Shown here one piece after another: positions 11,408-22,660 of a stretch of DNA of 64,000 bases. Source of the stretch: Orientallactaga sibirica (lineage: Eukaryota > Chordata > Mammalia > Rodentia > Dipodidae); NCBI GenBank assembly GCA_036365145.1, contig JAEOAD010000031.1, forward strand, positions 11,380,001 through 11,444,000, in the 5' to 3' direction. Below the pieces are notes generated by a model, which was not told the origin of the DNA, did no database searches, and saw nothing but the letters and a program-made list of their open reading frames with translations. The position numbers and the translations under genes are program-made. Numbering within the stretch: the first letter of the stretch is position 1; the number at the start of each line of letters is the position of its first letter.

Positions 11408-12470
11408 ATGGGCAAATTCCAGTGCAAAACTAATAACACAAGAAGCCAAGGCAATATCTTCACACCAAGAATGCTTAGCCCCATAGTGAAAGCCTCTAAT
11501 GAAAACTACTTAAAGGAAACTCCAAAAAAAATCCAAAATGCAATTATGATAATAATATTCAACAAACTTAATGAGGCTGTGGAACAAAAGAATGAATAAA
11601 AGAATTCAATAGAAAACTGGTTAGAATAGAAGAGAACCAAGAACTCAGTAGATGGTTTAATGAAACACATGAAAACCAACAAAAGAACTCAATTCACAGT
11701 AGAATGAATTCAAAGAAGACATGAGAAAATGCAAGATAGAGAAATTATCTCAAAGAGGATGATTAAAGGAAGGAATAAATTCCAAGAATAATAAGAAAAT
11801 CAAACCAATAAATGAAAATGGAATTCAATAAAGATGAAAATTCTGAAAAAAAACACAATAGAAAGTAAAAATGAAATAATTCATTTAAAAGGCTCTGAAG
11901 AAAGCCTCATAAATAGAATAGGACAGACTATCAGTGCTTAAGGAAAACAATAGATCAGAAGGCCAAAAACAATGACAAGTTGAAAAAAATGTATGAGCAG
12001 AACATGAGGGAAAAGAGAGACATCTTACAAAGACCAAACATGAATCATGAGCATTCAAGAAGGGGAAGAATTATAAGCCAAATTCATAGAGAATCTCTTC
12101 AATAAAATTATGGAAGAAACTTTTCTGTATCTTACAAAAGAGAGGCCCATCCAAGCATAGAGGTATACTGAACACCAAACAGGCAGGACCAGAGAAGAAA
12201 GTTTCTACCTTACATTATAGTTGAAACACTAAGAACAGAAAAAGAGAAAGTACTGAAAGCTACAAGAGAAAAACAGTTCATAACTTACAAAAGTTAGCCT
12301 ATCAGAATTACATCTGATTTTTCAATGAAAATGTTAAAAGACAGAAGGGCTTGGAATGGAGTACTTTCAGCTTTGGAAGACCGCAGCTGCGAACCCAAGC
12401 TATTATACCCAGCAAAATCATCCCTCTTCATAGAAAGTTAAAGAAAATGTTTCTACAATAAAAGCCAGAC
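11408..12470 (+). pseudogene. L1 ORF1 remnant
   Basis: ORF1p is the L1 RNA-binding chaperone (coiled coil, RRM, C-terminal domain). An open stretch of 63 codons starts at 11408 (words NAIMIIIFNKLNEAVEQ) with coiled-coil-like composition. Around 12300-12420 the C-terminal-domain region is visible in DNA words (agaattacatctgatttttc, tggaatggagtactttcagc, caagctattatacccagc). Interrupted by many stops. Confidence 0.6.
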
Positions 12471-12628
12471 TATGAATGTATGAGCACTAAGCAAGTCCTA
12501 CAGAGAATATTGGGTGTAATGCCTCACACTGAAATAAAGAATAAGCATACTCAAGAAACTACAGGAGGGAAAAAAATAATCAAAACTAGTACAGAAGTGA
12601 AAGCAAATGAAGATCAAGGAAACACCAA

Positions 12629-12740
12629 GCCAGGCATGGTGGCACATGTCTTTAATCCTAGTACTTGGGAGGCAAAGGTAGGAGGATCCCTGTGAATTCA
12701 AGGTCAGCCTGGGCTGGAGCGAGACCTTACCTCAAAAAAC
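12629..12740 (+). mobile_element. B1 SINE
   Basis: 7SL-derived B1 on the plus strand ('gccaggcatggtggcac', 'ctttaatcctagtacttggg', 'gtcagcctgggctgg', 'gagaccttacctc'). It lacks the internal segment seen in the longer jerboa B1 copies of this window. TSD words 'aaacaccaag' lie before the SINE and after the GAAA tract, so SINE and tract are one insertion. Confidence 0.9.
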
Positions 12741-12747
12741 CAAGAAA

Positions 12748-12811
<64 letters not shown>

Positions 12812-12873
12812 AGAAAGAAAGAAAAAAGAAAGAAGAAAGAAAGAAAGAAAGAAAGAAAGAAGAAAGAAAGAAA

Positions 12874-12925
<52 letters not shown>

Positions 12926-12962
12926 CAAGCCAGCAGTCAAGCAAGCAAGCAGGGAAGAAAGA
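12741..12962 (+). repeat. (GAAA)n microsatellite, expanded B1 tail
   Basis: About 220 bp of GAAA units with phase slips (GAA, GAAAAA) and a GCAAGC-type degenerate end at 12925-12952. It follows the B1 body directly and ends at the TSD, so it grew from the A-tail. Frames through it give Lys/Glu/Arg or Phe/Leu/Ser repeats and are not genes. Confidence 0.95.
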
Positions 12963-12984
12963 AAACACCAAGCACCACAAAGTC

Positions 12985-13640
12985 TTCAACTTGGCAGAGA
13001 TTAACTCATACCTCTCAGCTAAATCTCTGACTATCAATGGACTAAACTCTAAAATTAAAAGTCACAGGTTAACAGGCTGGATCTTAATGCAGTTGCTATT
13101 TATAAGAAACCTACCTTACCATTAAATACAGACACTACTTTGGGATGAAAGAATGGAAAAAGATATTCTAAGCAAATGGAAATAGAAACAAAGCAAGTGT
13201 GGCTATAGTAATATTTGATAAAATGGACTTTAAACCAAAAGTAGTAAAAAGATGAAAGAGGACACATTACAGTCATCAACACAATAATTCAGTAACAGGA
13301 TATTACAATCACAAACATGTATGTACCCAAATCAGGTGCACCAAATTTTACAAAGCAAAATCTATTAGACATTAAATCACAACTCAGTAATAGTGGGTGA
13401 CTTTAATACCACACTGTCACTAATAGACAGATCATCTAAACAGAAAATAAACAGAGAAATAAGGGAGCCAAACCACACCACAGACAAAATGGACTTAACA
13501 GATATCTACAAAACACTCCTTCCAAACATTACTGAATATAAATTCTTCTCAGAAGCTCATGGAACTTTCTCTGTAAACTAGGTCACATATTAGGCACATA
13601 AAGCATGTCTCCACAGATTTAGGAAAATTAGTGTAACTCC
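12985..13640 (+). pseudogene. L1 ORF2 endonuclease remnant
   Basis: Frames around 13000-13580 match the L1 endonuclease order. The open piece 13393-13581 keeps the catalytic-type GDFNT motif, then SSKQKINREIRE, DKMDLTDIYKTLLP and FFSEAHGTFS. Stops and frame changes surround it; no activity expected. Confidence 0.8.
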
Positions 13641-14069
13641 CTGTGTTATATCTGACCACAATGCAACAAACAAGAAATTAACACTAGAAAATACTCCAAC
13701 TCCCAAAAAACTGAACAACGCACTACTGAATAAAAAAATGAATCATTGAAGATAGCAAGAATGATATAAAAATAAATGAATGAGAATGAAGACACAACAG
13801 CCTAAACTTATGGGATATAATGAAGGAATTCATAAGAGGGAAGTTAATAGCTCCAAATGCTAAAATAACAAAAATCGAGAGATAGCAAACAAATAACTAT
13901 ACAACCTAATATCCATCCAAAGTCTTTGGAAAAAACAAGAACAATCCAAACCCAAAAGTAACAGAAATAAATAATAAAAACAAGGGCATAAGTCAATGAA
14001 TTTGAAATGAAGGAAGAAAGTTTACAAATTGATAAAATGAAGAGCTGGTTCTTAAAATAGAAAAAAAAA

Positions 14070-14500
14070 TCATCTCAAACTTCATACGGAAGCACAAAAG
14101 ACCTCAGACAGCCAAAATGTCTTTAGCAAAAAGGATACTGATGATGGTATCACCACATATGATTTGGAGATGTATTAGAAAGCCATAGTAATAAAAACAG
14201 CATGGTATTGGCACAAAACAGACACAGAGGCCAGTGGAATAGAAGATCCAAGTATTAGTTCTAGTAACTACAGCCACCTGATCTTTGACAAAAATGGTGC
14301 TGTAAAAATTGGATAACCACATGTGGAAGAATGAATCTAGGCACGTTTCTTTTATCCTGTACAAAATCTACTCTAAATAGATTGAGGATCTCAATATAAG
14401 ACCTGAAACTCTAAAAAGACTAGAAGAAAATTAAGGTGAACATTTCAAGATGTAAGTATAGGAAAAACTTTTGAAATAAGACAAGCACTTAACCCTTGGG
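14070..14500 (+). pseudogene. L1 ORF2 C-terminal remnant after deletion
   Basis: DNA words follow the ORF2 segment beyond the RT domain ('aaagccatagtaataaaaac', 'cagcatggtattggcac', 'ccagtggaatagaagatcc', 'ttgacaaaaatggtgc'). It begins immediately after the pre-RT segment at about 14065, so the RT-coding part is missing. Confidence 0.7.
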
Positions 14501-14534
14501 ACCTAATGAAACTAAACCCTCTTGTATAGGTAGC

Positions 14535-15660
14535 AAACTATTAACAGATGCAGTCAGGTTTTGGTCATCAACAACCCCAACTCTTCTGGTGCCAGTTTTT
14601 CTGTTGCAGTTTACTTTCTTGTTGTTGGCACAAAACACCTGACCAAAAGTAGCTTATAGGAGGAAAGGGTTTTTTTTTTTTTTTTTTTTTTTGATCCAGA
14701 CTTGAGAAACTCCATGATGGCAGGAGAAAGGAAGGATGGTATGAGCAGATGCTAGACACCACCTCTGCCACACAAGGTGGAACACCACAACATGTGAATG
14801 AGCCAACTACTGATGGCAAAGTGAGGGTTAATAAACTTCAAGTTTCACCACCTCCCAGTGACATACCTCTCCCAAAAAAGCTCCACCTCTCAAATTGCCA
14901 TCAGCTGGGAACTAAGCATTCAGAACCCATAAGTGTGTGAAGGACACCTAATACAAACTACCATGTGTGTACAGTGGTAGAAGTGTTTTGGAGGGGCAGG
15001 ATAAAGGGGGGAGTATAATGGAAAGATACACAAAACTAATGAGGGAATGAATCAGTACCACAGAAACCTGTCTCTTTGTTAGCTAATCAAATTTTGAGTC
15101 ATCTCCCCAGACCCTTTCTTTCTGCTTTGGATCCCCTGTGTAGAATGTGGAAGTATTTGAATCCTTAGCCTAAGAGATGCCTTGCAATGCTCTAAGTAGA
15201 GGTTGCTTGGACCATTTGAATCAGAGTTGAAAGACACGAATGCAATAAGAAGTATGGACTGTGAGGTTTGGTTTATGAGGGGAAGAAAGAACTTTGTTAG
15301 GACTGGGAATGAAGCAGTTCGCATGAAAGGCTTTCTTCATCCTGCCTACTTGTGTCCTGAGAACTTGTATTGTATAGAAATGGACTGGTGTGAGCAGATG
15401 GATATGACACACACAGACAAACTCTTTGGGCTAAAACTGCTGCTTGTTCAGCAGCAATTGTTTTAGAGATTACCACTATAAGTATTGGGTCAGATGATCT
15501 TCATTGGATCAGAAGACTATTGAGTTATGAAAATAGGGGGCCTGAATGTGGAAGGAGTGTCCTACTCTTCACAGTTAGCTTTATCTGCTCCCACACCCCT
15601 CTACCCCTGTATTAACAAAGTTGGTAGACTATAACAAATGCAAATGCAAGAAAGAGAGGG
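14535..15660. mobile_element. MaLR element with inverted 5' end
   Basis: 14602-14963 is a MaLR LTR on the minus strand (TGTTGCAG at the left, CAAACTACCA at the right). Left of it, 14575-14594 is the complement of the tRNA-Leu-type primer site and 14535-14574 the complement of the first interior bases. From about 15120 to 15660 the next part of the same interior runs on the plus strand ('tgtagaatgtggaagtattt', 'cctaagagatgcc', 'tggactgtgaggtttgg'). The two pieces are complementary in coverage, as expected from one inversion. Confidence 0.65.
14964..15119. other. Spacer inside the rearranged MaLR element
   Basis: Contains 'aggataaaggggggag', reminiscent of an L1 3'UTR purine tract, but no firm assignment. 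If the inversion model holds, this would be host DNA that originally lay upstream of the LTR. Confidence 0.35.
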
Positions 15661-15693
15661 TCCTTTTTTTTTTTTTTTAAAAAAAAAAAAGGA
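15661..15693. repeat. Poly(T)/poly(A) inverted repeat
   Basis: TCC, 15 T, 12 A, GGA: a near-perfect palindrome at the right end of the MaLR interior fragment. Confidence 0.9.
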
Positions 15694-16890
15694 GCTAGAG
15701 AACATTTACATGCATAACCGAGGAAGGCCCCATCAGTAAGTCCTTTCAGCATTTTCTGTGAAACTATGAATTACCATTAAGTTATAACATCATGTTTCTC
15801 ATCCTTTGGTAAAAGAATTGCTTATAGTTTTGGTTTGTCTGTTTCTTCTAGGCTGGAGAGGTATGGGATTTTTCACAAATCTGAGAGTTCAAGATGGGAT
15901 GTGGGGTCACCTGGTCATGTTCTGGGAGAGATTAGGAAGATGGAAGTGGACGTTTTGACCTTTCCCTTGGAGTCATCTGTGTGGAGACAAGTGTAGGCCA
16001 TTAGGAATTGTCCCTAGCACTGCGACCTGAAGGACAGATCTCCTGTATCCCTCTGGTAAACCTTCTCCCCACTTGAAGACAGAAGGAGGAATCTATCATA
16101 CTCTGACTATATAAAATCACATGTCCAAATAGTTTGATGTTTTAAAATAGGAAGTGAACCATGGAGATAGGAAGTGAGGCTCTGCGGGAAGTATTTTAAC
16201 AATAAATTCAAAGGGCTAGTGGAGGTGGAATTCAAGCATTGCTAGGGTGACCAAGGCTCCCAAGCTTACTGCAAATCGAAGCCAGATATTGAGTTTGTAC
16301 AAACACAGAAATCTGGACCCTACCCAAGGTTGTTCTTGTTTAGATATCTTGAGAATTACCTGTATTTTTTTCCACAGTGATATGTTTCAGAACTAGTGAT
16401 CTAGTTTGATATTTCAGATAGAAACCCAAACTTGAGATGTTAGGTTTTACACTGAAAACAACTGGAATTCTTAGGGAACGGATGAGTTTTGATGCTACCC
16501 TATGTTGTTGATTGGGTTTAAGCTTCAGTCTTCATGTATCTGTTGGAAGATTGTCACAGAGTGATGGCATTTCAGTTGCTACCTGCTGGGCCTGGCAGGT
16601 AGAGCTGTGGCTGACCTGGTGTGTGGGCTCCTAGCAACTGGCAAGTGAGCTGAAAGAGGATGCTGGAACCCTTCCTGGGACACTGAGAGTATGTACCTAG
16701 CAGCACAACACCATCTGGTAGCCACCTTCTTTTATCCTTGTGTAGGCTGAGGTTAACAGTGAAAGAAAATGCAATAATGAAAGTAAGGTATATAAGACAA
16801 GTGGTGTCATTCAAGCATTTCTCAACATCAGATATCCTATAGTGTAGATTGGTGATAGGCAAGTAATGAGTAGTGACCTATATACATTGG
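15694..16890. other. Unassigned sequence
   Basis: About 1.2 kb without a recognised repeat or coding signal. The minus-strand frame 16862-16572 has no recognisable motif. Confidence 0.45.
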
Positions 16891-16970
16891 CCTTTTTTTT
16901 TTTTAAGGTAGGGTCTTGCTTTAGCCCAGGCTGACCTGGAATTCAATATATATATAGTCTCAGGCTGTTC
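16891..16970 (-). mobile_element. B1 fragment
   Basis: Poly(T), then 'aggtagggtcttgctttagc', 'ccaggctgacctggaattca', breaking off at a TATATA tract and 'agtctcaggctgttcaaatac'. The 5' half of the SINE is missing. Confidence 0.75.
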
Positions 16971-16974
16971 AAAT

Positions 16975-17165
16975 ACCTTCTCTCTGAGAACTAATTTATT
17001 TACTCTAGCATATATTAATTATACACAATAATGGGTTTCATTATAACATTTTCCTAAATGTATAAAGTATATTTTTTATCATATTAACCCCCACTGAGAC
17101 ATCATTTCCCTCCAATTCCTGGAACTCCCTTTTCTGCCCCCTAACTTATAGCCCTTTAAAGATGG
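16975..17165 (-). mobile_element. Possible L1 3'-end fragment
   Basis: AT-rich start, then a C/T-rich block ('cccccactgagacatcatttccc', 'tcctggaactcccttttc') of the type seen on the complement of rodent L1 3' ends. Weak. Confidence 0.35.
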
Positions 17166-17270
17166 CCTCAGAAAGAAGCATTAGCCATCTGTGTAGGGCA
17201 CTTCTGTTTATTCTATTTGTTTGAACTTTTAATTATATTTATTTAGTTTTGAAGTAGTAGGCTTCCATAT

Positions 17271-17278
<8 letters not shown>

Positions 17279-17301
<23 letters not shown>

Positions 17302-17438
17302 CGAGGTATGGTCTCACTCTGGCCCAGGCTGACCTGGAATTAACTATGTAGTCTCAGGGTGGCCTTGAACTCATGGCGATCCTCCTACCTCTGCCTCCCG
17401 AGTGCTGGGATTAAAGGCGTGCGCCACCACGCCTGGCA
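17279..17438 (-). mobile_element. B1 SINE, full length, jerboa type
   Basis: Poly(T) then the complete complement of B1 up to 'ccaccacgcctggc'. The TSD 'ccatatggactttt' is perfect at 17265-17278 and 17439-17452. Low divergence from the other copies; one of the younger insertions here. Confidence 0.95.
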
Positions 17439-17697
17439 CCATATGGACTTTTTATAACTTTTAAGTTTTGATAAACTTTACCAACACTCATTCCTGCTTT
17501 CTATCCTCAGTATTCCCCCACCTACTTTCATATTACTTGTGCAAGTAGTAGCTTGTAAGTCTATTTTGTTGCTTCTATTGGACTATCATATTTTGAATGA
17601 AGGAATGGTTTGTTATCTTATTTAACACTGTCTCCATTTCCTTATGTGGCACATAGAGTCATGGATACATGAGCTTCATATAGAAACGAAAAGATAC

Positions 17698-17861
17698 GTT
17701 GGGCATGGTGGCACATGTCTTTAATGCCAGCACTTGGGAGGTAGAAGTAGGAGGATTGGCATGAGTTTGAGGCCACCCTGAGACTATACATAGTGATTTC
17801 TAGGTCAGCCTGAGCTAGAGTGAGACCCTACCTCAAAAAACCAAAAAAAAAGAAAGAAAAA

Positions 17862-17893
<32 letters not shown>

Positions 17894-17895
17894 AA
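17698..17895 (+). mobile_element. B1 SINE with GAAA tail
   Basis: Full-length plus-strand B1 ('gggcatggtggcacatgtc' to 'gaccctacctcaaaaaacc') with a mixed A/GAAA tail to 17895. The TSD 'gaaaagatac' occurs before and after it. Confidence 0.95.
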
Positions 17896-18950
17896 AGATA
17901 CACCTAGTACCCAATATTCAATATCCAAACTTTTCATTATAAAAGAGAGAGTTCCAGGAACTTTGAGAGGTAGTCATATACCAAGAATATTGCTTTCACA
18001 GTCTGTAGCTTTTTTGTTCACCCTAAGGTTCAGGTCTGTCTGGGCATGTCTGGCAGAACAGACTACTAGGCATTTCGAAGAAACCATTTATGTCATAGGA
18101 AAAGTTACAAACATATTATGAGGAAAATTGGGCAAATCAGAAAAGAGGAGTAAATTTAGTGCAGGGCCTATTATTCCAAGAAGGAGTTGACTTTCACAAC
18201 CTAGAAGAAAAGGCTGCAATAATTATGTAACAAGCAATCATAAACTAGAATCTCTGTGAGATATTTGGGGAAATTTTCTAGCACAGAGAATCCCTGATAG
18301 GATTGGAAAAATAATGATTCCACCTGGGACTGACATGGAATACACATGACAGTCCATAAAACTTTTGGCTTTAACTGGAGGAGGGAAAGGAGAAATAGAG
18401 GGAGAGAGGGAGGGAAAGGAGTAAAGGAAGGAAAGAAAGGGGGGAAGGAGCTGAACCCATATGAAACACTCTCCAGGATCCCCTGAATTAATTGAAAACA
18501 AAAAAAGCTTTTATTCTTTAAAATATGGAAAAGAAGCAGAGAAAAGTTACTTTTTAGTGACTATATCCATATCTTTTCCCATTCCCTTACCCTTTAGTAG
18601 GTCTTGGAAAACACAAATTGCAAAAAAGATTACATAATGTGGTTCCTGCCAAGAACTTTAGTAGTTACAAAACATGAATTTCTTCTTTTAGCTTGGATTT
18701 CTGGTAGATAACTCTTAAGATTTAATATTACTGAAGGGTTGAACTGCTATTTTGTCGCAAGAAAAAGATGAAGATTAAAAAAAACCCTCTCCCTCTAAGC
18801 CCATTCTTAACTTTACAACAGTATATTCCTTTGTTGGCTAATTTTCAATAATGGGTTTAAAAATGAATGTACTTTTACTTCCTGGGAAATATTCATGTTA
18901 ATGATAAATAACCCCATAGTTATTACATGTGTGGATCAAAGGGAAGTTTT
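17896..18950. other. Unassigned sequence
   Basis: A purine-rich stretch (18375-18440, GGGA/GAAAGG units) and otherwise nothing recognised. Confidence 0.45.
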
Positions 18951-19350
18951 TTTTAATTTTTAATTTTTTTAATTTTTAAATTATTATTATTATTATTATT
19001 ATTATTTTTTTTTTTGGTTTTTCGAGGTAGGGTTTCACTCTAGTCCAGGCTAACTTGGAATTCACTATGTAGTCTCAGGGTGGCCTTGAACTCTCGGCAA
19101 TCCTCCCACCTCTGCCTCCCAAGTGCTGGGATTAAAGGCGTGTGCCACCACGCCCAGCTAATTATTAGTTTTTTGACACCTTCTATACTTACATACAAAA
19201 AACATATGATATTTTCCTCCCCTACCCCCATAACACTTTAGAACACCAATCTCCATCACCTGGAATTCACTCTGTAGTCTCAGGGTGGCCTTGAACTCAC
19301 GGTGATCCCGAGTGCTGGGATTAAAGGTGTGAGCCACCACGCCTGGCTGG
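18951..19350 (-). mobile_element. B1/L1 chimeric retrocopy interrupted by a B1
   Basis: Read on the minus strand: B1 5' part with an internal deletion (19350-19259), joined without a tail to about 100 bp of an L1-type 3' end (19258-19160, matching the complement of 23540-23640), then an A/T-rich tail. A second complete B1 (minus) sits in that tail at 19006-19158. 'ggaagttttt' at about 18951 and again at about 19349 is a candidate TSD for the whole unit. Confidence 0.6.
19006..19158 (-). mobile_element. B1 SINE
   Basis: Complete complement of the jerboa-type B1, poly(T) on the left, 'ccaccacgcccagc' on the right. The flanks 'aattattatt' and 'taattattag' suggest insertion into the AT-rich tail of the chimera. 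An (ATT)n run at 18980-19006 abuts it. Confidence 0.9.
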
Positions 19351-19359
19351 AAGTTTTTC

Positions 19360-20789
19360 AGTGACACAATAGTAAAGGTTCCTGCTTACCCTGCTAATGG
19401 GAGAGAATGTTTCTGGCATTCTGTAGGAGTGCTGCTTCCCTATGCACAGTGGTCACTCAATCTCAATATCTAACTGGAAATGAAATAGTGGAATCTGCCT
19501 TCATGGTTCTACTTTCATTTTATACCTCTGGGCTCAGAACTGTCTCTAAGCTAAAAGGCAAAGTGTCCACTTGCATTTCTTGTCACCTTTACATATAGCA
19601 CATAAAAAGAAAAGCCAAGCAAGTTAGTTAGTGATAAGTTTGAACAATCAGATAACTACTTCCACTGGCCACTACCAATCTCAGTAAGATTTGCAGCCTG
19701 TATCTAAATGCACAGCTTATCTGGAGCATCAGGAACTACCTCATCATAGTCATGACCAGCAGAGAGAAGCTGCAAAGATCACCAGATCCAATGCCCTCTT
19801 TTATAATGGAAGATCCAAGAAGAGGTGGATTATTGATGGTGGTAATTAAACAGGATGGTTTCTTCTTCTTGGTCTGAGTAGAGTAGCTATCAGAAAAAAA
19901 AAAAAAGTCTCAAGATTCAGGTTAAAGCCAGATGAGAAAAACTGCACAGTAATTCCTTTGGCTAACCCAGTATACATAAGAATTAATTAGACATTTAATT
20001 AGAACATTATATTCAACTTTTAGTAGTGAAAAAAGTTCCCAGAAGTTTCAGCTAATTTGTGTTTCTTGCTAATTTTTCTTCACTTCTAAGTTTGAGGGGA
20101 ATAACTAAAAATTTGGATACTAGCTGTTTTCCTCTGAGAGAGCATTCATTGTTTTGTCTAGAATATATCCAAGTCTTGTTTTCACTTAAGGAACTCTTTT
20201 GAATATCTTATGTGATGTTTCTAGAGAGGATCTAAATTATAGTGACAATGGGACTTCAAATGTCTCCAGGAGGTCAATATACATTCCTGTGCCATGACTT
20301 CATGGATATTCAGTGATAGGCACAGGACATGGAATGTGTTGAGGATTTCTCTTGCTAGACCTAGAGGGTAAGAACTTTATTTTCCATGGTAAAGATGCTG
20401 ACAGATGTAGGCATGGTCTCCTTTTGTCACTGGTTTAGCCTTTTTAAAAAATTGACAAGATATAGAAAATACAAGATAAAACAAAAACCAAGGCCAGGGA
20501 ATTATTAGTAATAAAATTCTAAATCCCAGTATTCACAATCCTTTAGTTTCATTATCCCCACCTTTCCCTTTTTTGGGGCAAGCTTATGTGTGCCCACAGA
20601 TTCCCCTTCCTGGCATAATCCAAGGTGGTTTCCCATCATTCCACTTGAAAGTGTCCTTATACTTTCCATTTTCCTTCCCTGTCCTTGATTCTGCTTTACA
20701 ATTGACCACAGTGCTAGGCACACATAGGTAAGTCTAGCAATATGGTGAATTGAAACATATGGAGATCTGGAGCAAATATGAGCAGTGGG
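19360..20789. other. Unassigned sequence
   Basis: About 1.4 kb with no recognised repeat. The small frames 19407-19598 (+) and 20723-20505 (-) show no family or domain. Confidence 0.45.
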
Positions 20790-22660
20790 TGTGGTGGTTT
20801 GATTCAGGTGTCCTTCATGAACTTAGGTGTTCTGAATGCTAGGTTCCAGCTGATGAAGATTTGGGGTTAATTTCTTCTGAAGGCAGTGTATTTTTAGGGG
20901 TGGACTTATGGGTATCACAGCCAGTTTCCCCTTGCCAGTGTTTGGCACACCTCTCCTGTTGCTAGTGTCCATCTGAAGTCTCCCAGTAGGTGATACCCAC
21001 CCTCTGCTCATGCCATCATTTTGCCCTGACATCATGGAGCTTCCCCTTGAACATGTAAGCCAAAATAAACCCTTTTCCCCACAAGCTGCTCTTGGGTGGA
21101 TGGTTTTCTGCCAGCAATGCAAACCTGACTGCAATAGTATAGTTGGTACCAGAGGAGTGGTGTTGCTGCTAGACAGCTGACTGTGTAGCTTTGGCCTTTT
21201 GGCACTGATTTTCAAGAGGAATGTGGAAGGATTTGAAATCTTGTCTTAAGAGATGTCTTGCAGTGCTGTAAGTACAGCTTGATGGACTATTCTGATCAGA
21301 GTTGAAAGACCTGAATGCAGTAAGAACTATGGACAGCGAGGTTTGGCTTATGAGGGTAAGAAAAAAGCATTGCCTGGACTGGGTTAGAAGCAGTTTGTTT
21401 GCAAGGCTTGCTGTTATGCCTGTGTCCTGAGAATTTATGCAGGGTTGCATTACATAGAAATGAACTAGTGTGAGCAGAGGGATATGGCACAGAAAAAATG
21501 AAATATTTGGGCCAAAACTTCAGCCAGTTCAGCTAAAATTATATGAGAGATTACAAACATTGAGACTGGGCCAGCTGACCTGCATCGGGACAACAGAAAG
21601 AATGAAGTATTTGAAGGGTCCTGAATGCTCAAGGAGTGGCCTGTTCCTCAAAGTTTGCTTTATTCCCCCATATGGACTAACAAATTGGCACCCCACCTGG
21701 TAATATTGTGTATAAGAAATGCAGGAAAAAGAGAGGGTCATTGAATTTGCAACACCATCTTGTGTTTTGGAAACAGCCATGGGCAGTGTGTAGCAGATTT
21801 GCTGGATGCCTGCATAGATACCTGATAGAATCATGAGGATGGACCTTGGGTTGCAGTAGAGACCCAGTGGAGATGCTGGGATCATGAGATGGCTGCCAAG
21901 GAAAGCTGTTGGCCCCAGATGAAGTTTTCCAGGACTGTGAGTAGCCTAGCTGGAGGGGTGTAATTGGAACTCCAGAGACTTGTTGCTGGTTAGACTTATC
22001 GAACTTGGTGATTTGTCATTGACTACAGTTGTTGAACTTGGAGATACAGAGTTTGATGTTCTCCCTATTTAAATCTTGTCTTGGTTGAATATTTCTTTGC
22101 TATGCGCAATGCCATCTTTTTCAGTGTGAGTATTTCTTTTGTGCCATTATTATTATTATTATTTTGGTATAATGGCTCAGTTAAAAGAACATGGACTATG
22201 GGGATGTCTTAACATTATTAGGTTTGATATAAATTATGGGAACCTTTAAAGTTGGACTGAATGCATTGCATTTTACATTATGGATGGTTATCAGTTTATG
22301 GAGGCCAGGGGCAGAATGTGATGGTTTGATTCAGGTGTCCTCCATAAACTTAGGTGTTCTGAATGCTAGGTTCCCAGCTGATGAAGATTCGGGTTAATGT
22401 CTCCTGGAGGCAGTGTATTGTTGGGGGAGGGTTTACGAATATTATAGCCAGTGTCCCCTTGCCAGTGTTTGGCACACTCTCCTGTTGCTTTTGTCCATCT
22501 GATGTTGCCCAGGAGGTGATGTCCACCCTCTGCTCATGCCATCATTTTCCCCTGCCATCATGGAGTTGCCTCTCGAGTTTGTAAGCCAAAATAAACCTTT
22601 TTCTTACAAGCTGCTCTTGGTCAGGTGATTTCTTCCAGCAATGCAAACCTGACTGCAACA
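20790..22660 (+). mobile_element. Near-complete MaLR (ERVL-type, non-autonomous) provirus A
   Basis: 5' LTR 20790-21136, tRNA-Leu-type primer site 21144-21160 (TGGTACCAGAGGAGTGG), interior of about 1.15 kb, purine tract 'gaggccaggggcagaa' just before the 3' LTR 22317-22660. LTRs begin TGTGRTGG and end CAAYA. The flanking five bases GTGGG / GTGAG are a probable TSD with one change. The LTRs differ at roughly 12-15 percent of positions by eye. The interior has no long frame, as usual for MaLRs. Confidence 0.85.
21144..21160 (+). other. Primer binding site, tRNA-Leu type
   Basis: TGGTACCAGAGGAGTGG, seven bases after the 5' LTR. It is close to the complement of the 3' end of a tRNA-Leu; ERVL/MaLR elements are known to use such primers. 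Confidence 0.7.

Larger units (their letters stand above)
10985..14530 (+). mobile_element. Old L1 with ORF1, partial ORF2 and an internal deletion
   Basis: Recognisable L1 order on the plus strand: possible 5'UTR (10985-11390), ORF1 remains (about 11408-12470), inter-ORF region, ORF2 endonuclease remains (about 13000-13600), a pre-RT segment to about 14065, then an abrupt jump to the segment after the RT domain ('caaacttcatacggaagcac', equivalent to the FIWK.KRPR region) running to about 14500. Many stops and frameshifts; not functional. A B1 and its tail interrupt it at 12629-12962. Confidence 0.75.

Noticed and set aside
12665..13037. Open frames of 78-121 codons rich in Lys/Arg (plus) or Phe/Leu/Ser (minus)
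   Set aside because: Pure translation of the GAAA microsatellite behind a B1 SINE.
20823..21215. 130-codon minus-strand open frame
   Set aside because: Lies antisense within the MaLR 5' LTR and primer region; a similar antisense frame appears in the other LTR copies by shared descent, not coding.
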